Below, piece after piece: positions 13,750-21,825 of a DNA stretch of 33,592 nucleotides. Under the pieces are notes generated by a model. It was not told the DNA's origin, did no database searches, and saw nothing but the letters and a program-made list of their open reading frames with translations. The DNA comes from Klenkia terrae. Lineage in GTDB: Bacteria > Actinomycetota > Actinomycetes > Mycobacteriales > Geodermatophilaceae. The stretch lies in NCBI RefSeq assembly GCF_900491935.1, contig NZ_UEXK01000004.1:4390581-4424172 (forward strand), in the 5' to 3' direction. Every line of letters starts with the position of its first letter. Within the stretch, counting starts at the first letter, position 1. A program made the translations under genes and the position numbers.

Positions 13750-16205
13750 GGGTGCTCCTCGGGCGGGGGAGGGGATCCCCAGGTCCAGTCGCGGACCTCG
13801 GGCAGGTCGTCGAGCGCCTCGACGACGTGGGTGCGGTGCCGGTCGAGCTGGTCCCGGCAGAGCGCGGTGAGCCGGTCGGCGCCGTCCGGCACGCGGCGGG
13901 CACGGCGGAGGGCCTCCAGCACCAGGTGGTAACGGCTCATGCGGTTGAGCACGACCATGTCGAAGGGTGTGGTGGTGCTCCCGTGCTCGGTGAACCCGCG
14001 GACGTGGAACCGGTCGGCGTCGGGTCGGCCGTGCAGCAGCGGGTGCACGGTGCGCGGATGGCCGTGGAAGGCGAACACCACGTGCACGGTGTCGGTGAAC
14101 AGCTCGGTGAACCGGTCGGTGGGCAGCGCCGCCGGGTGATCACCGGGTGGGAGCAGACCGAGGAGGTCGACGACCGCCACCACCCGTACCTGCAGGTGCG
14201 GCACGTGGGTGCGGAGCAGCTCTGCGGCGGCAAGCACCTCCAGCACGGGCACGTCCCCCGCTGCCGCCAGCACGACGTCGGGGTCGTCGTCCGGTCGGCG
14301 GTCCGGGTCCTCGCTGCCCGCCCACTCCCACACGGCCGCCCCGGCGAGGACGAGGGCGCGGGCCTGCCCCAGGTCGAGGTACTGCAGGTGCTCCTGCTTG
14401 TCGACCACCACCAGGTTGACCTGCCCCCGACCGGCCAGGCACTGCTCGGCGACCACCAGCGCCGTGTTCGCGTCGGGCGGGAACCAGATCCTGGTCACCT
14501 CGGGCGCCAGCGGGGCGACGGTGTCGACCAGGCCGGGGCCCTGGTGGGAGAAGCCGTTGTGGTCGTTGCGCCAGCACGTGCTGGTCAGCAGCACCGTGAG
14601 CGAGGGCACCGGGGTGCGGTCGGGCTGGCCGGCGGCCAGCTGCAGCCACTTGGCGTGCTGGACGACCATCGACGCCGCGACCATCGCGAAGGCCTCGTAG
14701 GTCGCGAACAGGCCGTGCCGGCCGGTCAGGGTGTAGCCCTCCAACCACCCCTCGCAGAGGTGCTCGCTGAGCACCTCGAGCACCCGGCCCTGCGGGGCGA
14801 CGTGGACGTCGTGGGGGAGCACCGGTAGCTGGGTGCACCGGTCGGTCACCTCGAACACCGCGCCCAGCCGGTTGCTGGTGGTCTCGTCGGGGCAGAACAG
14901 GCGGAAGTCACCGCCGCCGTCGGGCCGACCGGTGGCCGCGAGGAGGTCGCGCAGCAGGCCGCCGAGCGGCAGGGTCGACCCGTGCCGGACCACCCCGGGT
15001 GCGGGGAGGTCCAGGGCGTGCTGGGCGAGGTCGGGCAGGGGCAGGGGGCGGACGCGGAATCCCGGACCACCCGCCCGCGAGCTGGCCGAGATGCGCAGGT
15101 CGGCCTCCGGGGTCAGGGCGGCCAGCTCGGGCACCAGGCGGCCCCCGGCGTCGAAGCACAGGTCGGGTCGGTAGGACCACAGCCAGGACTGCAGCTGGGC
15201 CAGGTGCCCCGCGTCGTCGCGGACGTGGGTCAGCGGGACCTGGTGGGCGCGCCAGGTGCCCTCCACCAGGACGCCGTCCACCAGCCGGGGACCGGTCCAG
15301 CCCTTCGGGGTGCGCAGCACGACCGCCGGCCAGCGCGCCGGCCGCACGTCCTCACCTGACCGTGCCCGTCGCTGCAGGTCGGTGATGGTGGCGTGGGCCT
15401 GGGTGAGGGCGTGCTCCAGCTGGCGGAACACCTGGTGCGGGTCGTCGCCGGCGACCACCACCGGTGCCCAGCCCTGGCTGGCGAGGAACGCGCACACATC
15501 GGCGTCGGAGGACCGGCCCAGCACGGTGGGACCGGAGATCTTGTACCCGTTGAGGTGCAGCACCGGGAGCACCGCACCGTCCCGGACCGGGTCCAGGAAC
15601 GCCGGTAGCCGCCAGGACGCCGCGAGCGGGCCGGTCTCCGCCTCGCCGTCGCCGACCACGCAGACCGTCAGCAGATCAGGGTCGTCGAAGGCGGCGCCGG
15701 CCGCGTGCGCCAGCGCGTAGCCCAGCTCACCACCCTCGTGGATGCTGCCCGGCACGTGCACCCCGGCGTGGCTGCCCACCCCGCCCGGGGTGGAGAACTG
15801 GCGGACGAGGCGGCCGAGACCGGCCAGGTCCGGGGTCACCTCCGGGTGCACCTGGCTGTAGTGCCCGTCCAGCCAGGAGCAGGCCAGCAACGCCGGGCCT
15901 CCGTGGCCCGGGCCGGTCACCACCAGCACCTGGCTGCCGGTGCGCCGGATCAGCCGGTTGAGCAGCGTGTGCAGCATCGTCAGACCGGGGCTGGTGCCCC
16001 AGTGCCCCAGCAGGCGCGGCTTGACGTCGTCGGGACGCAGCGCGCGGTGCAGCAGCGGGTTGTCCAGCAGGTAGATCTGGGCCGCGGTGAGCAGGTTGGC
16101 CGCACCCCACCACCTCAGGTCGAGCTCCAGGTCGAGATCGCTGTAGCGCTCGGGCTCCGGCGGCACCGCGCCGTCCGTGCGGGCACCGAGGGCGGTCACG
16201 GTCAT
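13746..16205 (-). CDS. xfp: Xylulose-5-phosphate/fructose-6-phosphate phosphoketolase
   Basis: An 819-residue thiamine-diphosphate enzyme that cleaves xylulose-5-P or fructose-6-P with phosphate to acetyl-phosphate plus glyceraldehyde-3-P or erythrose-4-P. The family length is normal. Visible hallmarks are LLGHWGTSPGL (65-75), GPGHGGPA (98-105), PGSIHEGGELGY (152-163) and the TPP motif GDGEAETGPLA...LHLNGYKISGPTVLGR from residue 185, plus GLFATYEAF and HQGPGLVD in the later domains. The usual SHxxPExPGS element reads SHAGVHVPGS here, a small departure. The ATG at 16205 overlaps the upstream stop (ATGA) with GGAG nine bases ahead; its stop overlaps the next Usp. In a dormancy island it would give acetyl-phosphate, and so ATP, without oxygen (inference). 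Confidence 0.95.
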   Translation of the reverse strand: MTVTALGARTDGAVPPEPERYSDLDLELDLRWWGAANLLTAAQIYLLDNPLLHRALRPDDVKPRLLGHWGTSPGLTMLHTLLNRLIRRTGSQVLVVTGPGHGGPALLACSWLDGHYSQVHPEVTPDLAGLGRLVRQFSTPGGVGSHAGVHVPGSIHEGGELGYALAHAAGAAFDDPDLLTVCVVGDGEAETGPLAASWRLPAFLDPVRDGAVLPVLHLNGYKISGPTVLGRSSDADVCAFLASQGWAPVVVAGDDPHQVFRQLEHALTQAHATITDLQRRARSGEDVRPARWPAVVLRTPKGWTGPRLVDGVLVEGTWRAHQVPLTHVRDDAGHLAQLQSWLWSYRPDLCFDAGGRLVPELAALTPEADLRISASSRAGGPGFRVRPLPLPDLAQHALDLPAPGVVRHGSTLPLGGLLRDLLAATGRPDGGGDFRLFCPDETTSNRLGAVFEVTDRCTQLPVLPHDVHVAPQGRVLEVLSEHLCEGWLEGYTLTGRHGLFATYEAFAMVAASMVVQHAKWLQLAAGQPDRTPVPSLTVLLTSTCWRNDHNGFSHQGPGLVDTVAPLAPEVTRIWFPPDANTALVVAEQCLAGRGQVNLVVVDKQEHLQYLDLGQARALVLAGAAVWEWAGSEDPDRRPDDDPDVVLAAAGDVPVLEVLAAAELLRTHVPHLQVRVVAVVDLLGLLPPGDHPAALPTDRFTELFTDTVHVVFAFHGHPRTVHPLLHGRPDADRFHVRGFTEHGSTTTPFDMVVLNRMSRYHLVLEALRRARRVPDGADRLTALCRDQLDRHRTHVVEALDDLPEVRDWTWGSPPPPEEHP

Positions 16206-16540
16206 GGTCGGGGCTCCTGGGATCGGCGGGTGGCTCCGATCGTGGCGCCGCCGAGCAGCTCCGGTCGGGGGCCTTGGTCCCGCATCCCCGAGCCGTACCG
16301 CCCTCGCACCGGCCGGCCGGTGCGCCGTCGGCCCCAGCGGAACCAGGCCAGCGGGCCGACCCAGCTGATCGCGATGACCAGGACCCAGGGGAGCTTGGCC
16401 CCGCGCACCTGGTCCGGCGGGCAGCGCCGCAGGTCTGTCCACGCCGACACGGCCAGGGAGAGCTGGGTGCCGCCCACGACCAGCAGCGTGGTCCGGGTGG
16501 CGGGCTCGAGGTCCCTCCACCGTCCCCGGGCGCGGTTCAC
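16202..16540 (-). CDS. Small PLDc_N-like membrane protein
   Basis: A 112-residue protein with two predicted membrane helices (about 15-35 and 50-68). The second region, KLPWVLVIAISWVGPLAWF followed by RWGRRR, is the hallmark of the phospholipase-D nuclease N-terminal domain (PLDc_N), a membrane anchor that also occurs as stand-alone small proteins of unknown function. The tail after residue 72 is unlike the family and contains, at the DNA level, a DevR-like box (16268-16281). The GTG at 16540 overlaps the upstream Usp stop and its TGA overlaps the phosphoketolase ATG, giving tight coupling on both sides. Confidence 0.7.
   Translation of the reverse strand: MNRARGRWRDLEPATRTTLLVVGGTQLSLAVSAWTDLRRCPPDQVRGAKLPWVLVIAISWVGPLAWFRWGRRRTGRPVRGRYGSGMRDQGPRPELLGGATIGATRRSQEPRP
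16267..16307 (+). repeat. Composite regulatory element, copy 1
   Basis: A DevR-like box followed, after six unmatched bases, by CCGAGCCGTACCGCCCTCGC. Copy 2 (25622-25662) has the same order, length and spacing, with only one difference outside the six-base spacer. Here it is on the plus strand, opposite to the genes around it. Confidence 0.6.
16268..16281. promoter_or_regulatory. DevR-like box inside the PLDc_N-like gene, upstream of xfp
   Basis: GGGGCCTTGGTCCC lies 63 bases upstream of the phosphoketolase ATG, within the 3' part of the preceding gene. It is part of a 41-base composite element on the plus strand (16267-16307) that recurs at 25622-25662. It could be an internal promoter element for xfp. 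Confidence 0.55.
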
Positions 16541-17490
16541 CGGCCAGCGGTGTGCATGGTCACGGAGGCACCCGGGTGGTCCTCCGGGGCTCGTGGCCCG
16601 TCCCCCCGTCCGACCGCGGGCAGCGGCACGACCAGCACCGGGCAGGGAGCGTGGTGCAGCAGCCCGCGGGTGGTGGACCCCAGCCCGGTGACCGGTCCCC
16701 GGTGGCGGTGCCCCACCACGAGGAGCTCGGCCGTGCTGGCCATCGACCGGAGAGCGGGCACCTGCCGGGCCCTGACCAGAGCGGGCCTGACGGTGACGTC
16801 GGGCCAGGTGCCGGCCTGGCCGGCGAGGGCCTCGGACAGGAGACGCTGCTCCTCGTCCCGCACGCTCGCCCAGTCGATCAGCGGGCCGATCGCCCGGTAG
16901 GTGGGTTCGAGGGCGGGCTCGACCCAGCTGTGGACCACGACCAGGTCGCCGCCCCGGGCGTCGGCCTGCTCGAAGGCGGCGCGCAGCACGGCCGCCTCGC
17001 CGGGGCGCCCGGCCACCCCGACCACGACCGACCGGCCCTCGACGAGGACCGCGGTGTCCTCGTCGGGCAGGACGAGCACGGGGCAGGCAGCGTGGGCCAC
17101 CACCCGGGCAGCGGTCGCGCCGGGACCGGCGATCCGGTCGCCCGACCGGCCGCCAAGCACGAGCGAGGACGCCCCCACGCTCTCCTCGACCAGCACCTCC
17201 GCGACGTGGCCCGAGCGCACCGCGGTCTGCACCGAAGAGGCCGGCAGCAGGTCGCCGACGGCCCTCGTGGCGCGCTGCAGCAGGTCCTCGGCGGCGCGCC
17301 GGTGGAGCTCATGGACATCGTGCGCGGCCCGGGAGCTGGTGAACCACCCCGGCCGTACCGGGTGCTCGACGTGGACCATCCGCAGTCCCCGCCCCAGCCG
17401 GGCGGCTTCCCGGGCTGCCGCCCGGGAAGCCGGGACGGCTTGGGGGGAGTGGTCCACGGCGACGACCACCGGTGGGGCGATGTTGTCCAT
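16537..17490 (-). CDS. Universal stress protein, tandem, degenerate ATP-binding motifs
   Basis: A 317-residue protein with two Usp domains (about 7-145 and 152-297). The starts VVVAVDHS and VVVGVAGR are weakened forms of VVVGVDGS; the loops GGRSGDRIAGPGATAARVV and GHRHRGPVTGLGSTTRGLL keep some glycines and, in the second, an S-T-T, but not the exact spacing. The final strands CPVLVLP and CPVLVVP are typical. The ATG at 17490 is preceded by AGGAG at good spacing. It begins a run of five genes joined by exact 4-base overlaps, 49 bases after the CBS gene, so it may belong to an eight-gene transcript from 19091. Confidence 0.88.
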   Translation of the reverse strand: MDNIAPPVVVAVDHSPQAVPASRAAAREAARLGRGLRMVHVEHPVRPGWFTSSRAAHDVHELHRRAAEDLLQRATRAVGDLLPASSVQTAVRSGHVAEVLVEESVGASSLVLGGRSGDRIAGPGATAARVVAHAACPVLVLPDEDTAVLVEGRSVVVGVAGRPGEAAVLRAAFEQADARGGDLVVVHSWVEPALEPTYRAIGPLIDWASVRDEEQRLLSEALAGQAGTWPDVTVRPALVRARQVPALRSMASTAELLVVGHRHRGPVTGLGSTTRGLLHHAPCPVLVVPLPAVGRGDGPRAPEDHPGASVTMHTAGR

Positions 17491-17539
17491 GCTGGGCTCC
17501 TGTCCTCCGGGCGCCGCCCGGCTCCTGGGCTGGGCCTGC

Positions 17540-18001
17540 CTATCGGCCCTGGGGTGCAGCCTGGGCCGCCCGGTCTCCGTCCCCCAGGGCCTCCGGTCGG
17601 GCCGGGTCGGGCCTTCGGTCCTCCTGGGTGGTGGTGATCAGGAGGTCGGCAGCGCTGACGATGCCGACCAGTTCGCCACCCAGCACCACGGGCATGCTCC
17701 GCAGCCCGTCCTGGACGAGGGCGTCCGCGACGCCGGCGAGGCGGGCGCCGGGGGACAGGCACCGGACCGGGGTCCGCATGACCGCACCCACCGATGTCCC
17801 CGCTCCGGGCCCGGCCCGCAGCAGGTCCAGCTCGGCGACGATGCCGACGACCCGGCCGTCGGCATCCAGCACGGGCAGTGCGCCGACACCCCAGCGGCGC
17901 AGCACCGCCGCCGCGGTGCTGACCGGGTCGTCGACGGAGACGGTCCGCACCGACCGGGTCATCACATCACGCACCCGCAGGTCGCCAGCCGTGCCGGTCA
18001 C
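17540..18001 (-). CDS. CBS-pair protein (HRP1-like)
   Basis: A 153-residue cytoplasmic protein made of a CBS pair: CBS1 at about 10-62 (VRDVMTRSVRTVSVDDPV... GALPVLDADGRVVGIVAELDLL) and CBS2 at about 70-125 (VGAVMRTPVRCL... SMPVVLGGELVGIVSAADLL). It resembles Hrp1/Rv2626c, one of the most strongly DosR-induced proteins of M. tuberculosis, though Hrp1 has a different tail. CBS pairs usually bind adenosine nucleotides; the ligand here is unknown. The GTG at 18001 overlaps the stop of the membrane protein gene (GTGA). It is the third gene of the CBS-membrane-CBS operon. Confidence 0.88.
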   Translation of the reverse strand: MTGTAGDLRVRDVMTRSVRTVSVDDPVSTAAAVLRRWGVGALPVLDADGRVVGIVAELDLLRAGPGAGTSVGAVMRTPVRCLSPGARLAGVADALVQDGLRSMPVVLGGELVGIVSAADLLITTTQEDRRPDPARPEALGDGDRAAQAAPQGR

Positions 18002-18423
18002 CGCGGTCCTCGGTCCCGGCTCCGGTCCACCAGGCGGCCGAGGACGACGAGCACGGCACCGTAGAGCAGGCACAGCGGCTGGAACCAGGAGAAGGTGGCG
18101 AGGACGGCGACCTGTCCCACGATCCACCCGACCAGCAGCGCACCGGCGAGCGTCGTGAGGTCGCCGGTGGCCGGACGGCGACGCGCCCCGGCCCAGGCGG
18201 CGACGAACATGGGCAGACCGACCAGCACGAACAGGGCGGCCCCCGCCAGCACGGGGCTGTCCCACGGCAGGCGGTCCCGCACCCGCGCGCCGAGGTCGAG
18301 CCCATCGCTGGCGAGTCCCACGGCGCCGGTGGCCGCGGTCAGCCCCATGAGGGCGCAGGGCAGGACGACGGCGCCGGGGCCCGCCCGCAGCTGGGTGGTG
18401 GCCGGGGCGGCATGCCGGGTCAC
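17998..18423 (-). CDS. Four-helix membrane protein of unknown function
   Basis: A 141-residue integral membrane protein with about four hydrophobic segments (roughly 17-38, 56-80, 90-110 and 113-129) and a basic end (DRSRDRGPR). No known family is recognised. The GTG at 18423 overlaps the stop of the CBS-BON gene and its own stop overlaps the GTG of the CBS gene. Being locked between two CBS-domain proteins, it may be a membrane partner whose activity they gate (inference). Confidence 0.7.
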   Translation of the reverse strand: MTRHAAPATTQLRAGPGAVVLPCALMGLTAATGAVGLASDGLDLGARVRDRLPWDSPVLAGAALFVLVGLPMFVAAWAGARRRPATGDLTTLAGALLVGWIVGQVAVLATFSWFQPLCLLYGAVLVVLGRLVDRSRDRGPR

Positions 18424-19091
18424 CGGGGTCCCCCGGCAGTGCCGGCCGGTTCGTGGTGCGGCGCGCCGACCGGTGCATCACGCACGCGCACGTCCACCAC
18501 CCCGGGCACCGTGCGGGCCAGCGTGGTCAGCGCCGAGGCCTCCTGCGCCGGGTCGGGGGAGGGCGCGCCCGCGCGGCGCACCAGCGCAGCGCACCCGTCG
18601 GAGACCCCCACCTCGAACCTCCCGGGTTCACCGGTGTACTGCTCGATGACGCCCAGCAGGTCCAGGCGCACCTCCTCGTCCCGGCGCAGCAGCATGCCGA
18701 GGAGGTCGCGGCGGCTCAGCACCCCGACCACCCGACCGTGCTGGAGGACGGGCAGGCTGCGGTGCGAGCGCTCCAGCAGCAGGCGTGCGGCGTCGGCGAC
18801 GTCGTCGGCGACGTCCACGGCGGTCGCCGGGGCGGTCATGATCCCGGCGACCAGCGCGGCCGGTCGGTGGTCCCGGTCCCGGACGTCCCGGCGGGCGTGC
18901 AGCCGGGGGTCGGGTCGGATGCGGTCGCGCACCAGATCGACCTCGGCCACCACGCCGAGCAGCCGGTCCCCGGTGTCCACGACGGGGAGCGCGGCGAACC
19001 CGCGGGACGCCAGCACCTCCGCGGCGTAGGTGGCCGGCGTGGCCGGCCCCACCGTGACGGCCGGGGCGCTCATCAGCTCTCGCACCTGCAC
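18420..19091 (-). CDS. CBS-pair plus BON-domain protein
   Basis: A 223-residue protein with a CBS pair (about 1-58, VRELMSAPAVTVGP... FAALPVVDTGDRLLGVVAEVDLV, and 82-138, VAGIMTAPATAV... SLPVLQHGRVVGVLSRRDLL) followed by a BON-like domain (about 140-210, VIEQYTGEPGRFEVGVSDG... VPGVVDVRV). CBS domains sense nucleotides and BON domains are thought to bind phospholipids or partners, so it may link energy state to the membrane. The GTG at 19091 has GGGAGG four bases ahead. It heads the long minus-strand gene run; several DevR-like boxes lie 95-155 bases upstream (19185-19245). Confidence 0.87.
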   Translation of the reverse strand: MQVRELMSAPAVTVGPATPATYAAEVLASRGFAALPVVDTGDRLLGVVAEVDLVRDRIRPDPRLHARRDVRDRDHRPAALVAGIMTAPATAVDVADDVADAARLLLERSHRSLPVLQHGRVVGVLSRRDLLGMLLRRDEEVRLDLLGVIEQYTGEPGRFEVGVSDGCAALVRRAGAPSPDPAQEASALTTLARTVPGVVDVRVRDAPVGAPHHEPAGTAGGPR

Positions 19092-19184
19092 GTGTCCTCC
19101 CGGGCTCGGGGAGCCCGGACGGGCCCGTCACCGAGCCTGTGCCCGGGCCGGCCGGCGGCCCAGGGGCCTTCGCCGCTGCGCCCC

Positions 19185-19198
19185 GGGGCGAAGGACCC
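19185..19198. promoter_or_regulatory. DevR-like box (divergent, weak)
   Basis: GGGGCGAAGGACCC, read on the minus strand as GGGTCCTTCGCCCC, is a weaker match to the box form. It is the box nearest to the CBS-BON start (19091). Confidence 0.4.
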
Positions 19199-19210
19199 GG
19201 CGCGCCGCGC

Positions 19211-19224
19211 AGGACCTAGGTCCC
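19211..19224. promoter_or_regulatory. DevR-like box in the CBS/cydD divergent region
   Basis: AGGACCTAGGTCCC contains the perfect 12-base palindrome GGACCTAGGTCC (19212-19223). It is 120 bases from the CBS-BON start and 81 bases from the cydD remnant start. A further partial site, GGGGACCTGGGGTC, lies at 19232-19245. Confidence 0.6.
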
Positions 19225-19304
19225 CCGGCGGGGGGACCTGGGGTCAGCGCGGCCAGGACCTCGGCCGGAGGCCGGGCCACCGGGCCGTTCCTAGGGTCCT
19301 GACC

Positions 19305-20096
19305 GTGGACACCCTGAGCGGGGCCGGACACCGACTGCGTGCCGCTGGCGCAGGCGTGCGCGCCGGCCTGCTGGGTCGGCGCGCCGCCGACCTCGTCCCG
19401 CGGGTCCGGGGGCACCTCCTCGGGACCGCCGCGCTCGGCGCGGGTGCGGCGACCGCCGCGATCCTCGCGGCGGGCGCCCTCTCCCGGGCGCTGACCGGTG
19501 AGCGGCAGCAGCTCGGAGTCCTGGTGGCCGCGGTGCTGCTGCGGGCCGGGGCCGGGTGGCTGCGCGAGTGGTGGGCGCACCGCTCGGCCCGCCGGGCCGT
19601 CGGCGAGCTGCGGGCGGGCCTGGTCGACCGCACGACGACGGCCGGGCCCGGAGCTCTCGACCCGTCGGAGGTCGCTCTGCTGGCCACCGATGGCCTGGAC
19701 CGGCCGGAGGAGGACCTCGCCGTCCACCTGCCCGCCCGCATCGAGGCCGCGGTCCTCCCCGTGGCCGTGCTCGTCGTGGTCGCCGTCGTCGACCCGCCCA
19801 CCGCGCTGATCCTGCTGGTGGTGCTGGTGCTGCTCACGGTCTTCCTCGTCCTGGTCGGGCTGGTCGCCCGTGACGAGGCCGACGCCCGGCTGCACACCCT
19901 GACCCGGCTCGGCGCCCAGCTGCTCGACCTGGTCGCCGGACTCCCCACGCTGCGCGCCCTCGGCCGCGACCAGGACGAGGTGGCCGTGGTGGAGGCCCGG
20001 TCACGGGCCCACCGGCGAGCCACCGTGCGCACCCTGCGGACGGCGTCCCTGTCCGGTCTCGTGCTGGAGCTGGACCTGCCACGGGTCGCAGCATGA
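19305..20096 (+). pseudogene. cydD: Truncated CydD (N-terminal membrane part of a cytochrome bd assembly ABC exporter)
   Basis: 263 residues match only the N-terminal half of CydD, the thiol (glutathione/cysteine) exporter subunit needed for cytochrome bd oxidase: membrane helices at about 38-60, 66-82, 145-165 and 166-185, then the family signature ARLGAQLLDLVAGLPTLRALGRD and ATVRTLRTASLSGLVLEL. The frame then leaves the family (DLPRVAA) and stops; helices five and six and the whole ATPase domain (Walker A/B) are missing and do not reappear downstream in any frame. The GTG at 19305 is the likely start. Either a 3' deletion pseudogene or a stand-alone membrane fragment; the first is more likely. 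DevR-like boxes upstream suggest the intact gene was hypoxia-controlled. Confidence 0.8.
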
Positions 20097-20122
20097 TCCA
20101 CGACGCGTTCGGCGCCCGCACG

Positions 20123-20136
20123 GGGACGGAGGTCCC
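20123..20136. promoter_or_regulatory. DevR-like box upstream of the SHOCT-adh genes
   Basis: GGGACGGAGGTCCC has intact GGGAC and GTCCC half sites with the usual 4-base spacer. A second, weaker site GGGGGAAGGTCCCC follows at 20160-20173. They lie 113-150 bases upstream of the SHOCT gene. Confidence 0.6.
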
Positions 20137-20285
20137 TCCTGCTCGGGTCCGACGACGACGGGGGAAGGTCCCCGGACCGCAGCGGCGGGTTCCCCCTGCG
20201 CCGCACGCTCGGACCGGAGCCGGGCCCACGGCCGGAGGGGAGTCGACGTGTCCGTCGCACGAGGACCGACGACAGGTGCCCGACC

Positions 20286-20555
20286 GTGACGACGGGGTGG
20301 GGCGGGTCGACGGCCTGGGGACCGATGACCGGTGGCACGGGCGTGCCCACGCTGCTGCTGGCCCTGCTCGTCGTGCTCGTCGTGACCACGATCGTCGTCG
20401 TGGGGGTGCGGTCCGGCCGGGCCGCCGGCGGTCCTCCGCCGACCACGCCCCGGCGGGGGGCCGCCCGGGAGCTGCTCGACGGGCAGCTGGCCCGCGGCGT
20501 GGTCGACGAGGACGAGTACCAGCGTCGCCTCGACGCCCTGGCGGACAGCCGGTGA
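20286..20555 (+). CDS. Small membrane protein with SHOCT domain
   Basis: An 89-residue protein with one membrane helix (about 21-43, VPTLLLALLVVLVVTTIVVVGV), a Pro-rich linker, and a C-terminal SHOCT motif (about 58-85, ARELLDGQLARGVVDEDEYQRR). SHOCT motifs occur at the ends of many bacterial membrane proteins and may mediate oligomerisation. The GTG at 20286 has AGGTG upstream; the ATG at 20325 is an alternative and would leave only a few residues before the helix. It lies 53 bases before the alcohol dehydrogenase gene and is probably co-transcribed with it. Confidence 0.75.
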   Translation: MTTGWGGSTAWGPMTGGTGVPTLLLALLVVLVVTTIVVVGVRSGRAAGGPPPTTPRRGAARELLDGQLARGVVDEDEYQRRLDALADSR

Positions 20556-20608
20556 CCTCCCGAGAGCTCTCGACCAGCACCCACCAGCACCGACCACGAG
20601 GAGTTGTC

Positions 20609-21619
20609 ATGAAGGCTGCCGTCGTCCCGCGCCTCGGCGCACCCCTGCAGATCCAGGACCGTCCCGTTCCCGAGCCCGGCTCCGGCGAGGTACTGGTCCG
20701 GATGGAGGCCAGCGGGCTCTGCCACACCGACATCCATGCCGCCCGCGGCGACTGGCCGGTGCAGCCCAGCCCACCGTTCGTGCCCGGCCACGAAGGCGTC
20801 GGCATCGTCACCGCCCTCGGGCCCGGGGTGACCTCCCGGTCGCTCGGGGACCGGGTGGCGATCGCCTGGCTCGGGTCGGCCTGCGGGCACTGCCGGTCCT
20901 GCGTCGCGGGGTGGGAGACCCTGTGCGAGTCGCAGACCAACTCCGGCTACGGCCGGGACGGCGCGTTCGCCGAGTGCGCGACCGTGGCCGCCGACTTCGC
21001 CGTCCGTGTCCCGGACGGCGTCACGAGCCTGGACGCCGCCCCGCTGACCTGTGCCGGGGTCACCACCTACAAGGCGGTGAAGGTCGCCGGGGTGGCTCCC
21101 GCCGACTCCGTGGCGGTGTTCGGGATCGGCGGGCTGGGGCACCTGGCGGTGCAGTACGCCCGGATCGCCGGCGCCTTCGTCACCGCGGTGGACATCACCG
21201 AGGAGAAGCTGGTGATGGCCCGGGAGCTGGGCGCCGACCACACGGTGGACGCCTCGACCGCCGACCCCGTGCAGGCCATCCAGGCCCGCGGTGGGGTAGA
21301 CGTGGCCATCGCGCTCGCGGCCTCGCCGACCTCGTTCGACCAGGCCTACCGTTCGCTGCGGCGCGGCGGGCGGCTGGTCTGCGTGGCGTTGCCGGCCGGG
21401 GGGAACCTGTCGCTGCCGATCTTCGACATGGTGCTCTCGGGCAAGCACGTCCTCGGCTCCATCGTCGGCACCCGCAACGACCTGGCCGACGTGTTCGCCC
21501 TGCACGCGGCGGGCCGGACCCGGGTGATCTCGGTGGAGCGCAAGCTCGACGAGGTCAACGACGCCATGGCCGAGGTGCTGGCCAGCACCGTCCCGGCCCG
21601 CGTCGTGTTCGGGTTCTGA
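20609..21619 (+). CDS. Zinc-dependent alcohol dehydrogenase (medium-chain family)
   Basis: A 336-residue NAD-dependent alcohol dehydrogenase of the AdhA/AdhP type, interconverting primary alcohols and aldehydes. Catalytic zinc ligands are visible as C38 in GLCHTD and H61-E62 in PGHEGVG; the structural zinc site is C92, C95, C98 and C106 in ACGHCRSCVAGWETLC; the Rossmann motif is GIGGLGHLAVQYA (about 171-183). The length is normal. The ATG at 20609 follows GAGGAG at good spacing. In the proposed hypoxic setting it could dispose of reducing power by making alcohol from aldehyde, complementing the acetyl-phosphate made by the phosphoketolase (inference). It is followed about 200 bases later by the Hsp20 gene with its own box. 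Confidence 0.94.
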   Translation: MKAAVVPRLGAPLQIQDRPVPEPGSGEVLVRMEASGLCHTDIHAARGDWPVQPSPPFVPGHEGVGIVTALGPGVTSRSLGDRVAIAWLGSACGHCRSCVAGWETLCESQTNSGYGRDGAFAECATVAADFAVRVPDGVTSLDAAPLTCAGVTTYKAVKVAGVAPADSVAVFGIGGLGHLAVQYARIAGAFVTAVDITEEKLVMARELGADHTVDASTADPVQAIQARGGVDVAIALAASPTSFDQAYRSLRRGGRLVCVALPAGGNLSLPIFDMVLSGKHVLGSIVGTRNDLADVFALHAAGRTRVISVERKLDEVNDAMAEVLASTVPARVVFGF

Positions 21620-21735
21620 CGCGAGGTCGCCTGCAGGGGGTCTGCGCGCTCGAGGTGCACAGGGGCCGGTTCGCGGACGGACCGCCCTCCGGCCAGCCAC
21701 CGGGACGGCGGCAGGACGTCCGGGCGGGGGCAGAG

Positions 21736-21749
21736 GGGACCTGCGCCCC
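21736..21749. promoter_or_regulatory. DevR-like box upstream of hsp20
   Basis: GGGACCTGCGCCCC has an intact left half and one mismatch in the right half. It lies 77 bases upstream of the Hsp20 ATG. Confidence 0.55.
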
Positions 21750-21825
21750 TCCCGCGGGTCCGCCAGGGCTCGGAAGGTGGTCGGGGGCGGGACGAGCTCG
21801 CCCGGAACACCCACCTGGAGGAACG

